13,658 nucleotides of DNA from JBGPYB01 sp041493035 (GCA_041493035.1 JBGPYB010000127.1:1-13658), one strand, 5' to 3'; shown: positions 6,680 to 13,619, counted from the first letter of the stretch. Numbers and translations are program-made. Notes: a model not told the origin generated them from the letters alone.

Positions 6680-7228
6680 GTGATTCGCCTATCGACGCTC
6701 ACCGTTGCTTTGGCCGTCCTGACCACCGCACCGCCGGCCTGGTGCGCGACCGACGGCTCGGACGCCGATCGCAAGGCCCGGCCCTGCGCCTATTCGACTG
6801 AGGCGCAGCAACTCGATTTCTGGATCGGGGACTGGGCGGTGACATCGAGCGGGGCGCCGGCCGGCGAGAGTCACGTCGAGAAGATCCTGAACGAGTGCGT
6901 CATCTTCGAGAACTGGACCGGTGCCCGCGGGCTCTCGGGGAAGAGCTTCAATATCTGGGACGGAAGCCACAAGGAGTGGCGTCAGACGTGGGTGGACTCG
7001 TCGGGCTCTCTCCTCGAATTCCACGGAGCGTTCGGCGACAAACGGATGCGCTTCGTCGCCGAGGCCATTCAACCCGGACCCGACGGCCAGCCGCAAAACA
7101 CGCTGCAGCGGATGACGTTCTTCGACCAAGCGGGCACGGTGCGGCAGCTCGGCGAGCAATCGACCGATGGCGGCAAGACGTGGACGGTGAGCTACGACCT
7201 TCTCTACACCAGGAAGCCCGCCCACTGA
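6680..7228 (+). CDS. Exported DUF1579-like protein of unknown function
   Basis: The 182-residue protein begins at GTG 6680, behind AGGGGAGG with a seven-base gap. That start gives a clean signal peptide: IRLSTLTVALAVLTT, with a probable cut after CA near residue 23. The mature part carries the FWIGDWAVT block (48-55), followed by predicted beta strands: VEKILNECVIFENW, SFNIWDGSHKEWRQTWVD and KTWTVSYDLLYTR. This pattern recalls DUF1579 and related lipocalin-like periplasmic proteins, in which an N-terminal FWxGxW element opens the barrel. Cys36 and Cys73 could form a disulfide, and Cys22 is in the signal peptide. Longer in-frame starts upstream overlap dtd on the other strand and lack a signal peptide. 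It is followed 15 bases later by the first kinase. The ligand is unknown. Confidence 0.72.
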   Translation: MIRLSTLTVALAVLTTAPPAWCATDGSDADRKARPCAYSTEAQQLDFWIGDWAVTSSGAPAGESHVEKILNECVIFENWTGARGLSGKSFNIWDGSHKEWRQTWVDSSGSLLEFHGAFGDKRMRFVAEAIQPGPDGQPQNTLQRMTFFDQAGTVRQLGEQSTDGGKTWTVSYDLLYTRKPAH

Positions 7229-7237
7229 GCGTATGAT
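7229..7237 (+). promoter_or_regulatory. -10-like element GCGTATGAT before the first kinase gene
   Basis: TATGAT (7232-7237) is one base off TATAAT. It lies just after the TGA of the upstream gene and six bases before the GTG of the kinase, so transcription would begin at the GTG. No recognisable -35 or Shine-Dalgarno is present. The identical nine bases recur at 11821-11829 before another gene. Confidence 0.45.
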
Positions 7238-7243
7238 CCCGGG

Positions 7244-8818
7244 GTGTCCCCGCCCGAGCGAATCGGACGTTACCGCGTCCTCAGCGTGCTGGGCCGGGGT
7301 GCTATGGGCGTCGTCTATCGCGGCGTCGACGAAGGCCTCGACCGCGAGGTCGCCGTCAAGGTCATGTCGGGGGGCGCGGGCGCCGATGCCGATGCGCGAG
7401 CGCGCTTCAAGCGAGAGGCCCAGGCGGCTGCGCGGTTACAGCACCCCAACATCGTCACGATTTACGAGCTGGGCGAGCACGAAGGAGCCCCCTACATGGT
7501 CCTCGAGCTCCTCGATGGAGTGGACCTCCAGCAGGCCATCGAGGCCGGCATCCGCCCCGACCCCAAGGCCACGCTGCCGGTCGTGTTGCAGGCACTCGCG
7601 GGGCTGGGGCACGCCCACGACCACGGCATCGTCCATCGCGACGTCAAGCCTTCGAACATCTTCCTCCCGGCGGGACGGCCCGCGAAGATCATGGACTTCG
7701 GCGTGGCGCGCCTCGGCCAGGGAATGACGTCCACCGGGTTGGTCGTCGGGACCCCCAACTACATGTCGCCGGAGCAGGTGCGGGCCGGCCCCCTGGACGG
7801 CCGCAGCGATCTCTTCTCGGCGGGACTCATCCTCTACGAGCTGGTCACCGGCGAGAAGGCCTTCCGCGGCGATTCGGTGATGGCGCTTCTCTACAAGATC
7901 GCTCACGAGGATCCCGACCTTTCGTTGATCCCGAGCGGACCTGAGTGGAGCCGTCTGCGCGCGGTCCTGGAGCACTCGCTCGCCCGGGACGCCGACCAGC
8001 GCTATTTCGACGCCGATGCGATGAGCGCCGATCTGGCCGGGGCTCTCCTGGAGCTGGGGGGTTCGCCCGAGTGGGCTACTGCCACGGATGTTGGCCGGCG
8101 GGTCCGACCGGCGTCGTCCTCGGTGGACATGACGCTCGGGACGACCGCGCCAACCGTGGCGGCACCAATCGTCCTGGGAACCGCGCCCCGCGCGGAGCCC
8201 CCCGCCCCAGAGCTGCCGGCCCGACCGGCGGATGTCAGGCGGCGCTCACCATGGATCCTGGCCGGCGGGATCACGGTGGCCGCGGTTGCGCTCCTGGCCT
8301 TCGGTCTGATGACTGTCCGGCGAGGCGTTCCTGCGAACCCGTCCCCGTCGGTCTCCGCGCATTCGTCTCTCAGTCCACCCCCAGTCTCCAGCACAACTTC
8401 GGTCGTTCCGTCGCCAGCCTTGACGGCCGCGCCCACAGTCTCCACCATGACCACCCCGCGTTCGGCCGCACCGGCGACGGTAGCTCCGGCCACGATCCCG
8501 GCGGCGACCCTCGGCCAAGAGCCCCAGCCGGCGAATGCTCGGGTCGACAAGGCCAACGACGATCTCGAGAACCGGCGCTATGCCCAGGCCCTTGCCGAAG
8601 CTCGCGCCGTCCTCAAGCGGGAGCCGGGGAACGCCGAAGCGCGCACGATCGCGGAGGAAGCCGAGGCCGGGCTGGTGATCGAGGAGGCCGTGCAGCGGGC
8701 GCGCGAGGCCCTGAAGAAGGGGAACAAAGAGGAGGCGATGGAGGCCCTGAAGAGAGGTCTGGCCGTCAACGGGAACGAGGCCCGCCTCATCGCCCTCTGG
8801 CGCGAGGCGACGCAGTGA
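7244..8818 (+). CDS. Membrane-anchored Ser/Thr protein kinase (PknB-type) with repeat-like extracytoplasmic tail
   Basis: The 524-residue Hanks-type kinase has the full catalytic set: G-loop GRGAMG (17-22), Lys39 in AVK, Glu58 in helix C, HRDVKPSN (131-138), DFG (151-153) and SPE in place of APE (175-177). It is probably active. A linker (280-334) leads to one membrane helix (about 337-356, WILAGGITVAAVALLAFG). A Ser/Thr/Pro/Ala-rich stretch follows (360-425), then a charged helical tail (about 435-522) resembling two or three TPR-like hairpins: the first from ANDDLENRRYAQALAEARAVL, the second from VQRAREALKKGNKEEAMEALKRGL. The tail would face the periplasm and may sense or bind a partner. 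GTG 7244 is the first start after the upstream stop; no Shine-Dalgarno is visible. Confidence 0.93.
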   Translation: MSPPERIGRYRVLSVLGRGAMGVVYRGVDEGLDREVAVKVMSGGAGADADARARFKREAQAAARLQHPNIVTIYELGEHEGAPYMVLELLDGVDLQQAIEAGIRPDPKATLPVVLQALAGLGHAHDHGIVHRDVKPSNIFLPAGRPAKIMDFGVARLGQGMTSTGLVVGTPNYMSPEQVRAGPLDGRSDLFSAGLILYELVTGEKAFRGDSVMALLYKIAHEDPDLSLIPSGPEWSRLRAVLEHSLARDADQRYFDADAMSADLAGALLELGGSPEWATATDVGRRVRPASSSVDMTLGTTAPTVAAPIVLGTAPRAEPPAPELPARPADVRRRSPWILAGGITVAAVALLAFGLMTVRRGVPANPSPSVSAHSSLSPPPVSSTTSVVPSPALTAAPTVSTMTTPRSAAPATVAPATIPAATLGQEPQPANARVDKANDDLENRRYAQALAEARAVLKREPGNAEARTIAEEAEAGLVIEEAVQRAREALKKGNKEEAMEALKRGLAVNGNEARLIALWREATQ

Positions 8819-8906
8819 CTTGCCCTACACGCGCGACGCTGATTTGCGTTACCATGGCGCCGCTCCCAGGGAGGCTGGGGCCAAGGTCGCCAAGGAGGAT
8901 CCGCCC

Positions 8907-9176
8907 ATGACCTACGTGATCGCAGAGCCGTGCGTCAACACCAAGGACACCGCCTGCGTCGAGGTGTGCCCGGTCGACTGCATCCATCCCAAGAAGGATG
9001 AAGCGGACTTCGAGGCCGAGACCAAGCTCTTCATCGACCCCGAAACCTGCATCGACTGTGGCGCGTGTGTACCCGTCTGCCCTGTCCAGGCGATCTTCCC
9101 CGCGGAAGAAGTGCCGGAGAAATGGGCCGCCTACACCCAGATGGAAGTCGACTGGTACGCCAAGAAGAAGGGCTAA
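8907..9176 (+). CDS. 7Fe-8S ferredoxin ([3Fe-4S][4Fe-4S])
   Basis: The 89-residue electron carrier has eight cysteines in the 7Fe arrangement. Cys9, Cys17 and Cys21 with Cys58 would hold the 3Fe-4S cluster (C-x7-C-x3-C). Cys25 with Cys48, Cys51 and Cys54 would hold the 4Fe-4S cluster (CIDCGACVPVCP). This matches Azotobacter FdI and Thermus ferredoxin, including CVEVCPVDCI and the tail EEVPEKW. It is cytoplasmic and shuttles one electron at a time; the redox partner is not evident here. ATG 8907 is chosen over the longer frame from 8820 because AAGGAGG lies eight bases upstream and MTYVIAEPCVNTKD is the normal start. The gene stands 88 bases after the first kinase, so it may share that transcript or have its own promoter (TTACCAT near 8849 is a weak candidate). 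Confidence 0.94.
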   Translation: MTYVIAEPCVNTKDTACVEVCPVDCIHPKKDEADFEAETKLFIDPETCIDCGACVPVCPVQAIFPAEEVPEKWAAYTQMEVDWYAKKKG

Positions 9177-9199
9177 TCAGCAGCCGATCGTGACCTTGG

Positions 9200-9225
9200 C
9201 CGGCTCGGCCGCCCGGCCGGGCCGG
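9200..9225. terminator. GC-rich hairpin between convergent genes, candidate bidirectional terminator
   Basis: CCGGCTCGGCC (9200-9210), a four-base loop GCCC and GGCCGGGCCGG (9215-9225) make an eleven-pair stem. In plus-strand RNA one pair is U-G; in minus-strand RNA it becomes an A-C mismatch. It therefore favours the ferredoxin transcript, but it may also serve the second kinase. There is no U-tract on either side, so it is not a standard intrinsic terminator. It could be Rho-assisted or an mRNA end stabiliser. Confidence 0.5.
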
Positions 9226-9246
9226 TGCAGGCTGTGCGCCCTGCTG

Positions 9247-10755
9247 CTATCGCCGGAACAAGTGCTGGACGGTGATCCGCATCGTGACCGGCACACCACG
9301 CAACGTGGCGGGCACGAAGCGCCAGCGCGAGACCGCGGAGAGCAGGGCGTTGTCGAGAATGGCGCCCGCTGACTCGACGACCGCAGAGTTGATCACGTCT
9401 CCCACCTCACTCACCCACAGCTCGACGACCGGGCACCCTTCGAGACCTGGGGCGAGCGCCTCCGTCGGGTAGGCGGGCGTGCGACCCGACAGACGACGCG
9501 GCGGCGTGACGTCGGGGCCGAAGTTGACGAGCTGACCGGGCTGAAGGCCCGTCGAGGCGCTCTTGGGTGGAAGCGTGACGCTCACCACCTTCAGCGGCCG
9601 ATCCGGACGCACCTCGACGGCGATCGACACCGTCTCCCGACCTTCGGCTTCCATCCGCACGAGGTGACGGCCGAAGGGAACGTCGACCGCCGGGAGCGGC
9701 GAGCGCCCGACCGGCTTGCTGTCCACGTGGACCAGAGCCCCGGGGGGATCGCTTTCGAAGAGAACGGCGCCTTCCGAATGGGTGGCGGGTGGAGGCGGCA
9801 TGACCACGGTCTCGCCCATGCGGTGCGCAGCCGGCGGCTCCGTAGGGACGTCTCCCCGGACCGTCGTGGCCTGCGCCGAAGACGGCGGAGAGCCCTCCCC
9901 CGAGGCATGCACGATGGCGAGATCGTGGATCGGCCGCGTGGCCGCCTGAAAATCGGTGGCCATCTCGCCGGCGCGGGCGTAGCGCTCTTCGGGGCGCGGG
10001 GCGAAGGCTCGCGCGAAGACTCCGTTGAGTTCCTCGGGGAGGCGAGCGTCCACCTCTCGGGGCGGTACGTGGGAGCCGTGGACGACCCGCGAGACGACCT
10101 CGGTGATGGTCTTGCCGGGGAAGGGCGAGCAGCCCGTGAGGAGCTCGTAGGCCACGGCCGCCAGGGAGAACACGTCCGCGCGCCCATCGACGCGCTCCCC
10201 CATCATCTGCTCAGGCGCCATGTATCGCACGGATCCCACGACGGTCCCCACGGCCGTGAGGTTGCTCGTGTCGAGGCGGGCGACGCCGAAATCCATGACC
10301 TTGACGCCACCGTCCTCGAGAATCATCACGTTGGCCGGCTTCACGTCCCGGTGGACGATGCCGTGGCGGTGAGCATAGTCGAGGGCCTCGGCCACCTGAT
10401 GGACGACCCCCGCGACCTGCCCCACGGTGAGTAGGGCGCGATCGCGCAGCCAAGCCAGGAGCGATCGCCCCTCGAGGTACTCCATCACGAGATAAGAGGG
10501 CCCGATGTCGTAGATCTGGACGATGCCGGGGTGGTTGAGGCGGCCCGCCGCCTCGGCCTCGTGGCGGAAACGGGCCCGGTATTCCTCCCGCTCCGGCGGG
10601 GTCATGAACTCCGACTCCTTCAGCACCTTGATGGCCACGGGACGCGTCAGGCGCGGGTCCACGCAGAGATACACGACGCCCATGGCCCCGGAGCCCAGCT
10701 CTTCCAGGACCTGGTAGCGACCGAAAAAAGCGGGAGAGGCGTTTTCGTTCGACAT
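9247..10755 (-). CDS. Ser/Thr protein kinase fused to PEGA and TonB C-terminal domains
   Basis: The 502-residue protein starts with a complete Hanks kinase: G-loop GSGAMG (21-26), Lys43, Glu66, HRDVKPAN (135-142), DFG (155-157) and APE (180-182). The kinase domain ends near 272. A Pro/Ala/Thr linker (280-325) is followed by a PEGA domain (about 328-397: ESDPPGALVHVDSKPVG, then PFGRHLVRMEAEG). The last module is a TonB C-terminal domain (about 420-502) with YPTEAL, GDVINSAVVESAG, LDNALLSAVSRWRF and the closing PVTMRITVQHLF. I find no hydrophobic stretch long enough for a membrane helix and no signal peptide, so both accessory domains appear cytoplasmic. ATG 10755 is preceded by GGAAG. It is convergent with the ferredoxin and divergent from the PilZ gene. 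Substrate unknown. Confidence 0.92.
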   Translation of the reverse strand: MSNENASPAFFGRYQVLEELGSGAMGVVYLCVDPRLTRPVAIKVLKESEFMTPPEREEYRARFRHEAEAAGRLNHPGIVQIYDIGPSYLVMEYLEGRSLLAWLRDRALLTVGQVAGVVHQVAEALDYAHRHGIVHRDVKPANVMILEDGGVKVMDFGVARLDTSNLTAVGTVVGSVRYMAPEQMMGERVDGRADVFSLAAVAYELLTGCSPFPGKTITEVVSRVVHGSHVPPREVDARLPEELNGVFARAFAPRPEERYARAGEMATDFQAATRPIHDLAIVHASGEGSPPSSAQATTVRGDVPTEPPAAHRMGETVVMPPPPATHSEGAVLFESDPPGALVHVDSKPVGRSPLPAVDVPFGRHLVRMEAEGRETVSIAVEVRPDRPLKVVSVTLPPKSASTGLQPGQLVNFGPDVTPPRRLSGRTPAYPTEALAPGLEGCPVVELWVSEVGDVINSAVVESAGAILDNALLSAVSRWRFVPATLRGVPVTMRITVQHLFRR

Positions 10756-10835
10756 CTGTCTTCCGGGGAGGGGCCGAGGCCTGTCACTTTAGCATCCGTG
10801 CTACACTCCGCTCAACTCACACAAGAGATTGGACC
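10756..10835. promoter_or_regulatory. Divergent promoter region between the second kinase and the PilZ gene
   Basis: These 80 bases must carry the starts of both genes. For the PilZ gene, TACACT (10802-10807) is a plausible -10 about 28 bases before the ATG, without a convincing -35. For the kinase, the minus strand has TTGAGC, 18 bases, then TAAAGT (four of six to TATAAT), a weak pair. Opposite orientation over so short a distance suggests shared control, but no clear operator palindrome is visible. Confidence 0.4.
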
Positions 10836-11525
10836 ATGGCGACGAAAGAGCGTCGGCACGAGTCGCGGATGCCGTTGACGCTGCCCCTGCGCGTCCAGGG
10901 ACACGACCCCGACGGAACACCCTGGGAGGAGATGACGTCGAGCGCGGACGCCTCCTTCGGTGGAGTCGCCTTCAACTTGAAGCACCCCTTGGAGATCCAC
11001 CAGGCTTTGCACCTGCTCCTGCCCCTGCCGAAGACGTTTAGGCGCTACGACCTCAGCGAGCACTCCTACCGGACGTTCGCCCTCGTTCGCGACGTTGCCC
11101 CCGGCAAGGGTTCGGCGCGCGTCGGCGCCTTCTTCCTCGGGCGGCATCCTCCCCGCGACTACGACAAGAACCCGGGAGGTCGATACCTCCTGCCTACCGA
11201 CGCGCCGCCGCCCCCCAAGGAGCGACGTGGCTTCCGGCGCGTGGAGAACGTCTTCCTGAACCTGAGGCTCAGTCGCGTCGTCGAAGAAGGAAGCGCCGGC
11301 CAGGAAGAAAAGACCGTCGCCGAAAACCTCTGCAAGGCCGGAGCGCGAGTCATGACGACGTTGCCCCTGGCCAAGGGGGAGATCGTCGTCCTCGAGGAGA
11401 TGGGGGGAGACTTCCGAACCCGTGCCGAGATCCGCAACGTCTACATCGGCCAGGACCGCGTCCCGCGCCTCAACCTTCGCTTCCTCGACCACGAGGCGCC
11501 CGATCGCCTCGTGGCCGCCCAGTAG
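10836..11525 (+). CDS. Tandem PilZ-domain protein, probable cyclic-di-GMP receptor
   Basis: The 229-residue cytoplasmic protein has two PilZ-like halves. The first has the RxxxR motif (R7 to R11 in RRHESR) and DxSxxG as DASFGG (38-43), the residues that bind cyclic di-GMP, then beta strands ending near ARVGAFFLG (94-102). A Pro-rich linker (123-127) leads to the second half. It opens with ERRGFRR (129-135), an RxxxR match, but carries NLCKAG (164-169), with Cys where the family has Ser, so its binding site looks degenerate. No membrane segment or enzymatic domain is present, so it probably acts through a partner protein. ATG 10836 agrees with the usual KERRxxxR N-terminus. The Shine-Dalgarno is weak (AAGAGA). 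Confidence 0.82.
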   Translation: MATKERRHESRMPLTLPLRVQGHDPDGTPWEEMTSSADASFGGVAFNLKHPLEIHQALHLLLPLPKTFRRYDLSEHSYRTFALVRDVAPGKGSARVGAFFLGRHPPRDYDKNPGGRYLLPTDAPPPPKERRGFRRVENVFLNLRLSRVVEEGSAGQEEKTVAENLCKAGARVMTTLPLAKGEIVVLEEMGGDFRTRAEIRNVYIGQDRVPRLNLRFLDHEAPDRLVAAQ

Positions 11526-11537
11526 CATCGCTTCGCC

Positions 11538-11816
11538 ATGAGCCGGAGAACGCCGGCCTCCGACTGCTACGATCTCTCGTTCCAGGGGAGCTATCCCGTG
11601 GCCGAGCCCGGCGAGGTGGCCCTCGAGGACTACGCCCGCGAGATGAGCCTCGCTCGCGAGGCTGAGGCGATAAGGGACAGCGCCGATCCTTCGCGAGTGG
11701 CCGGGGTGCACGTCTGCGGCCTGGGTGCGGCCCTGACGAAGGCGATGATCACCGACATCGAGGATTTTGCCCGGGGCCTCGTGCCGCCGGAACGGGGCGG
11801 CCTCGGATGGAGCTGA
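11538..11816 (+). CDS. Small hypothetical protein, 92 residues
   Basis: The frame is coding by its codon use: the third base is overwhelmingly G or C, as in the neighbours. It starts 12 bases after the PilZ stop, so translational coupling is possible. No Shine-Dalgarno precedes ATG 11538. The protein has no signal peptide or membrane segment. The N-terminal third is polar (SDCYDLSFQG), the middle is strongly charged and helical (residues about 26-50, EVALEDYAREMSLAREAEAIRD-like), and the C-terminal part has a small hydrophobic patch (VAGVHVCGLGAALTKAMI). Cys10 and Cys60 are its only cysteines. I do not recognise it. The neighbours suggest it might be linked with the PilZ protein, but this rests on position only. 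Confidence 0.6.
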   Translation: MSRRTPASDCYDLSFQGSYPVAEPGEVALEDYAREMSLAREAEAIRDSADPSRVAGVHVCGLGAALTKAMITDIEDFARGLVPPERGGLGWS

Positions 11817-11820
11817 GCCG

Positions 11821-11829
11821 GCGTATGAT
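11821..11829 (+). promoter_or_regulatory. -10-like element GCGTATGAT before the small membrane protein gene
   Basis: TATGAT (11824-11829) lies four bases after the end of the preceding gene's stop region and 18 bases before the next ATG. A start near 11836 would leave a short leader that still includes the GGAGG ribosome-binding site. The nine bases are identical to 7229-7237. No good -35 is seen. Confidence 0.4.
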
Positions 11830-11847
11830 TCGCCGAACGGAGGACTG

Positions 11848-12297
11848 ATGGCCAACTACCTGAGGTTGTCGCGCCTGTATCTGTTGCTGTTGGCGATCGT
11901 GACGCTCGGGCGCTGGTATCTGGGGAACGTGGCCCATGTTCCTTACGAAGTCGGAACCGACAAGATGAGCATCGTCATCCTGACGCTCTTCTCGTCGATC
12001 TTCTACGGCGCCTTCTGCCGTCGGTGGCAGGGGTTCGGAGTCCTCCAGGCACTGACCCTCGCGGCGCTTCTGGGCTTCATGAGCCAGATCGTGGTGCTGC
12101 TCTCGACGGTGTTGTCCTACGGCCTCGGCGTCGATTCCTACTTCACGAACCCTCGTGCCCTCCAAGCCGATGGGCCCCTCAGCCTCGGCGCGGCCCTCGT
12201 GGTGCGTGCGCGGGGACTGCTGGGCAACACCGTTGGAAACGCCATAGCGGGGATGATCGGCTGGCTCATGGGGGGCTTGCTCCCCGAGCGCCGGTAA
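11848..12297 (+). CDS. Small polytopic inner-membrane protein, unknown function
   Basis: The 149-residue protein starts at ATG 11848 behind CGGAGG, with a four-base gap. The longer open frame upstream overlaps the previous gene and is not used. Four hydrophobic segments are visible: about 9-26, 41-57, 65-92 (with VLQALTLAALLGF and IVVLLSTVLS) and 122-145 (with GNAIAGMIGWLMGG). They are separated by charged loops, including RRW (58-60) and a longer extramembrane loop around DSYFTNPRALQADG (96-109). No catalytic or metal-binding motif is evident and I do not recognise the family. It ends ten bases from the stop of the oppositely oriented aminopeptidase gene with no obvious terminator between. 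Confidence 0.72.
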   Translation: MANYLRLSRLYLLLLAIVTLGRWYLGNVAHVPYEVGTDKMSIVILTLFSSIFYGAFCRRWQGFGVLQALTLAALLGFMSQIVVLLSTVLSYGLGVDSYFTNPRALQADGPLSLGAALVVRARGLLGNTVGNAIAGMIGWLMGGLLPERR

Positions 12298-12307
12298 CGT
12301 CCCGCGA

Positions 12308-13459
12308 TCACTCGGCCAGACGGCCGTGGCGCTTCAGGATGGCCAAGACCTCGTTTATGGGGAGCGCCGGGAACGTTTTCCCGCGAGGCCCTGTCATCGT
12401 CCGAGCGGCCACCAGAGCATTGATGATCGCCTCCTCGGTCGCGCCGATCGTCGCTTCGAAGAGCGGGTCCATCCGGTTGTTCGGAAGCATCTCGAGGCTC
12501 ACGGTTCCGGTCCTCTGGCCCGCCCGCGGGTTGGCTGTGGAGAAGGCGATGAAGATGTCTCCCGAGTCGTCGGCCCCGATCCCGCCCGCGCGAGCAAGAC
12601 CCAAACCCGCGCGGCGGGCCAGGCGCTTGAGCTGGTGCGGCATCAGGGGAGCGTCTGTGGCAACGACGACGATGATGGAGCCGTCCTTCGCCGAGCGAGG
12701 GCGAGAGCCCGCGAGCAGCTCCAGCCCCACTGGGACGCCCGCGATCTGGAGGAGCCGTGTTCCTTCGCCATAGACGTTGGACTGCACCAGCACCCCGACG
12801 CTGAAACCGCCGTCCGCTCTCGCCAGAATGCGTGACGACGTCCCGATGCCGCTCTTGAAGCCGAAGGCGCGCATCCCAGTCCCGCCGCCGACGCTCCCCT
12901 CGGCCACCGGCCCCGAGGAGCAGGCGTCGAGCGCCTGGAAGACATGGGCCGGCACGATGGGCTGTGAATAGAGCGGGTTGAGGTCGCCCGACCAGGTTTC
13001 CGCCACGACCGGCAGCGACCAAGCCTCTTCTTCGTCCCCGTCGGGAAGCGCGACGGGGCCGAAGTGTTCCGCCGCGTAGCGGATCACGGCGTCGCGCACG
13101 ACGCCGACGTTGTTCGTGTCCGTGATCACGATGGGCCCGTCGAGGAGACCGGATTCCTCCACCCAGTGGGTCCCGGTCATGTCACCGGCTCCGTTGAGCA
13201 CCGAAGCGCCGGCGAAGCAGCGTTGCAGGCCGGCCCGACCCTTGCCGCGCGGAAGGATCGCCGTCACTCCCGTCCGCACCGAGTCCCCCTCGATGAGGGT
13301 CGTGTGACCGACTTCGACACCGGGGACGTCGGTGATGGCGTTCCACTTCCCCGGGGTGCTGAAAGCGAAGGGTATGCCGAGGTCGCGACCACGAGGTCCG
13401 GCCGCGAGCGCCGGCAGAGCCAGCGCGAGAACAAGAGTCGCCGTCGGGGTTCGAATCAT
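12308..13459 (-). CDS. dmpA: DmpA-family self-cleaving aminopeptidase (peptidase family S58), periplasmic
   Basis: The 383-residue precursor has a signal peptide (IRTPTATLVLALALPALA, probable cut near 19-20), so it acts outside the cytoplasm. The family hallmark is EGSVGGGTGM (187-196): cleavage between Gly188 and Ser189 would create an N-terminal serine nucleophile and two chains of about 169 and 195 residues. Other family blocks are VPGVEVGHTTL (45-55), GAGDMTGTHWVEESG (90-104), the SGIGTSSR block (203-210) and VLVQSNVYGEG (223-233). The length is close to DmpA and BapA (about 370-375). ATG 13459 is chosen because it follows GGGAGG by five bases and gives the signal peptide; the open frame to 13621 lacks both. 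Whether it cleaves D-amino-acid, beta-peptide or ordinary L-peptide substrates cannot be told from sequence. Confidence 0.9.
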   Translation of the reverse strand: MIRTPTATLVLALALPALAAGPRGRDLGIPFAFSTPGKWNAITDVPGVEVGHTTLIEGDSVRTGVTAILPRGKGRAGLQRCFAGASVLNGAGDMTGTHWVEESGLLDGPIVITDTNNVGVVRDAVIRYAAEHFGPVALPDGDEEEAWSLPVVAETWSGDLNPLYSQPIVPAHVFQALDACSSGPVAEGSVGGGTGMRAFGFKSGIGTSSRILARADGGFSVGVLVQSNVYGEGTRLLQIAGVPVGLELLAGSRPRSAKDGSIIVVVATDAPLMPHQLKRLARRAGLGLARAGGIGADDSGDIFIAFSTANPRAGQRTGTVSLEMLPNNRMDPLFEATIGATEEAIINALVAARTMTGPRGKTFPALPINEVLAILKRHGRLAE

Positions 13460-13479
13460 GAGAGCCTCCCGGAGCGGGG

Positions 13480-13508
13480 AGCCTAGCCCAGGCGCGGACG
13501 CCGGGCAA
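13480..13508 (-). promoter_or_regulatory. Candidate promoter of the aminopeptidase gene
   Basis: On the minus strand TTGCCC (13508-13503), a 17-base spacer and TAGGCT (13485-13480) lie 20 bases before the ATG. They match four and three consensus bases, so the pair is weak. The spacing and position are right. Confidence 0.35.
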
Positions 13509-13540
13509 CGAGAGTCGGCGCAGTTCGGCGCACGTCGCTC

Positions 13541-13570
13541 TTGACAGTCTCCGGCCGCCTTTGCTACGGT
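13541..13570 (+). promoter_or_regulatory. Sigma-70-like promoter for the gene at the right edge
   Basis: A perfect -35 TTGACA (13541-13546) is followed after 18 bases by TACGGT (13565-13570) with TGC directly before it, an extended -10 arrangement. The start would be near 13577, about 43 bases before the ATG. Confidence 0.6.
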
Positions 13571-13619
13571 CGAGGCCGAACTAGTTGCCGTTCCTCTGGC
13601 GTTCGGAGGGGGCTTGCTC

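Noticed and set aside
7945..8910. Plus-strand open frame (321 codons) in another frame of the first kinase gene
   Set aside because: The product is Gly/Arg/Pro-rich without structure, while the kinase frame continues through a membrane helix and helical tail to a natural stop.
10812..11855. Minus-strand open frame (347 codons) opposite the PilZ gene
   Set aside because: It is antisense to a protein with clear PilZ motifs and shows no recognisable domain.
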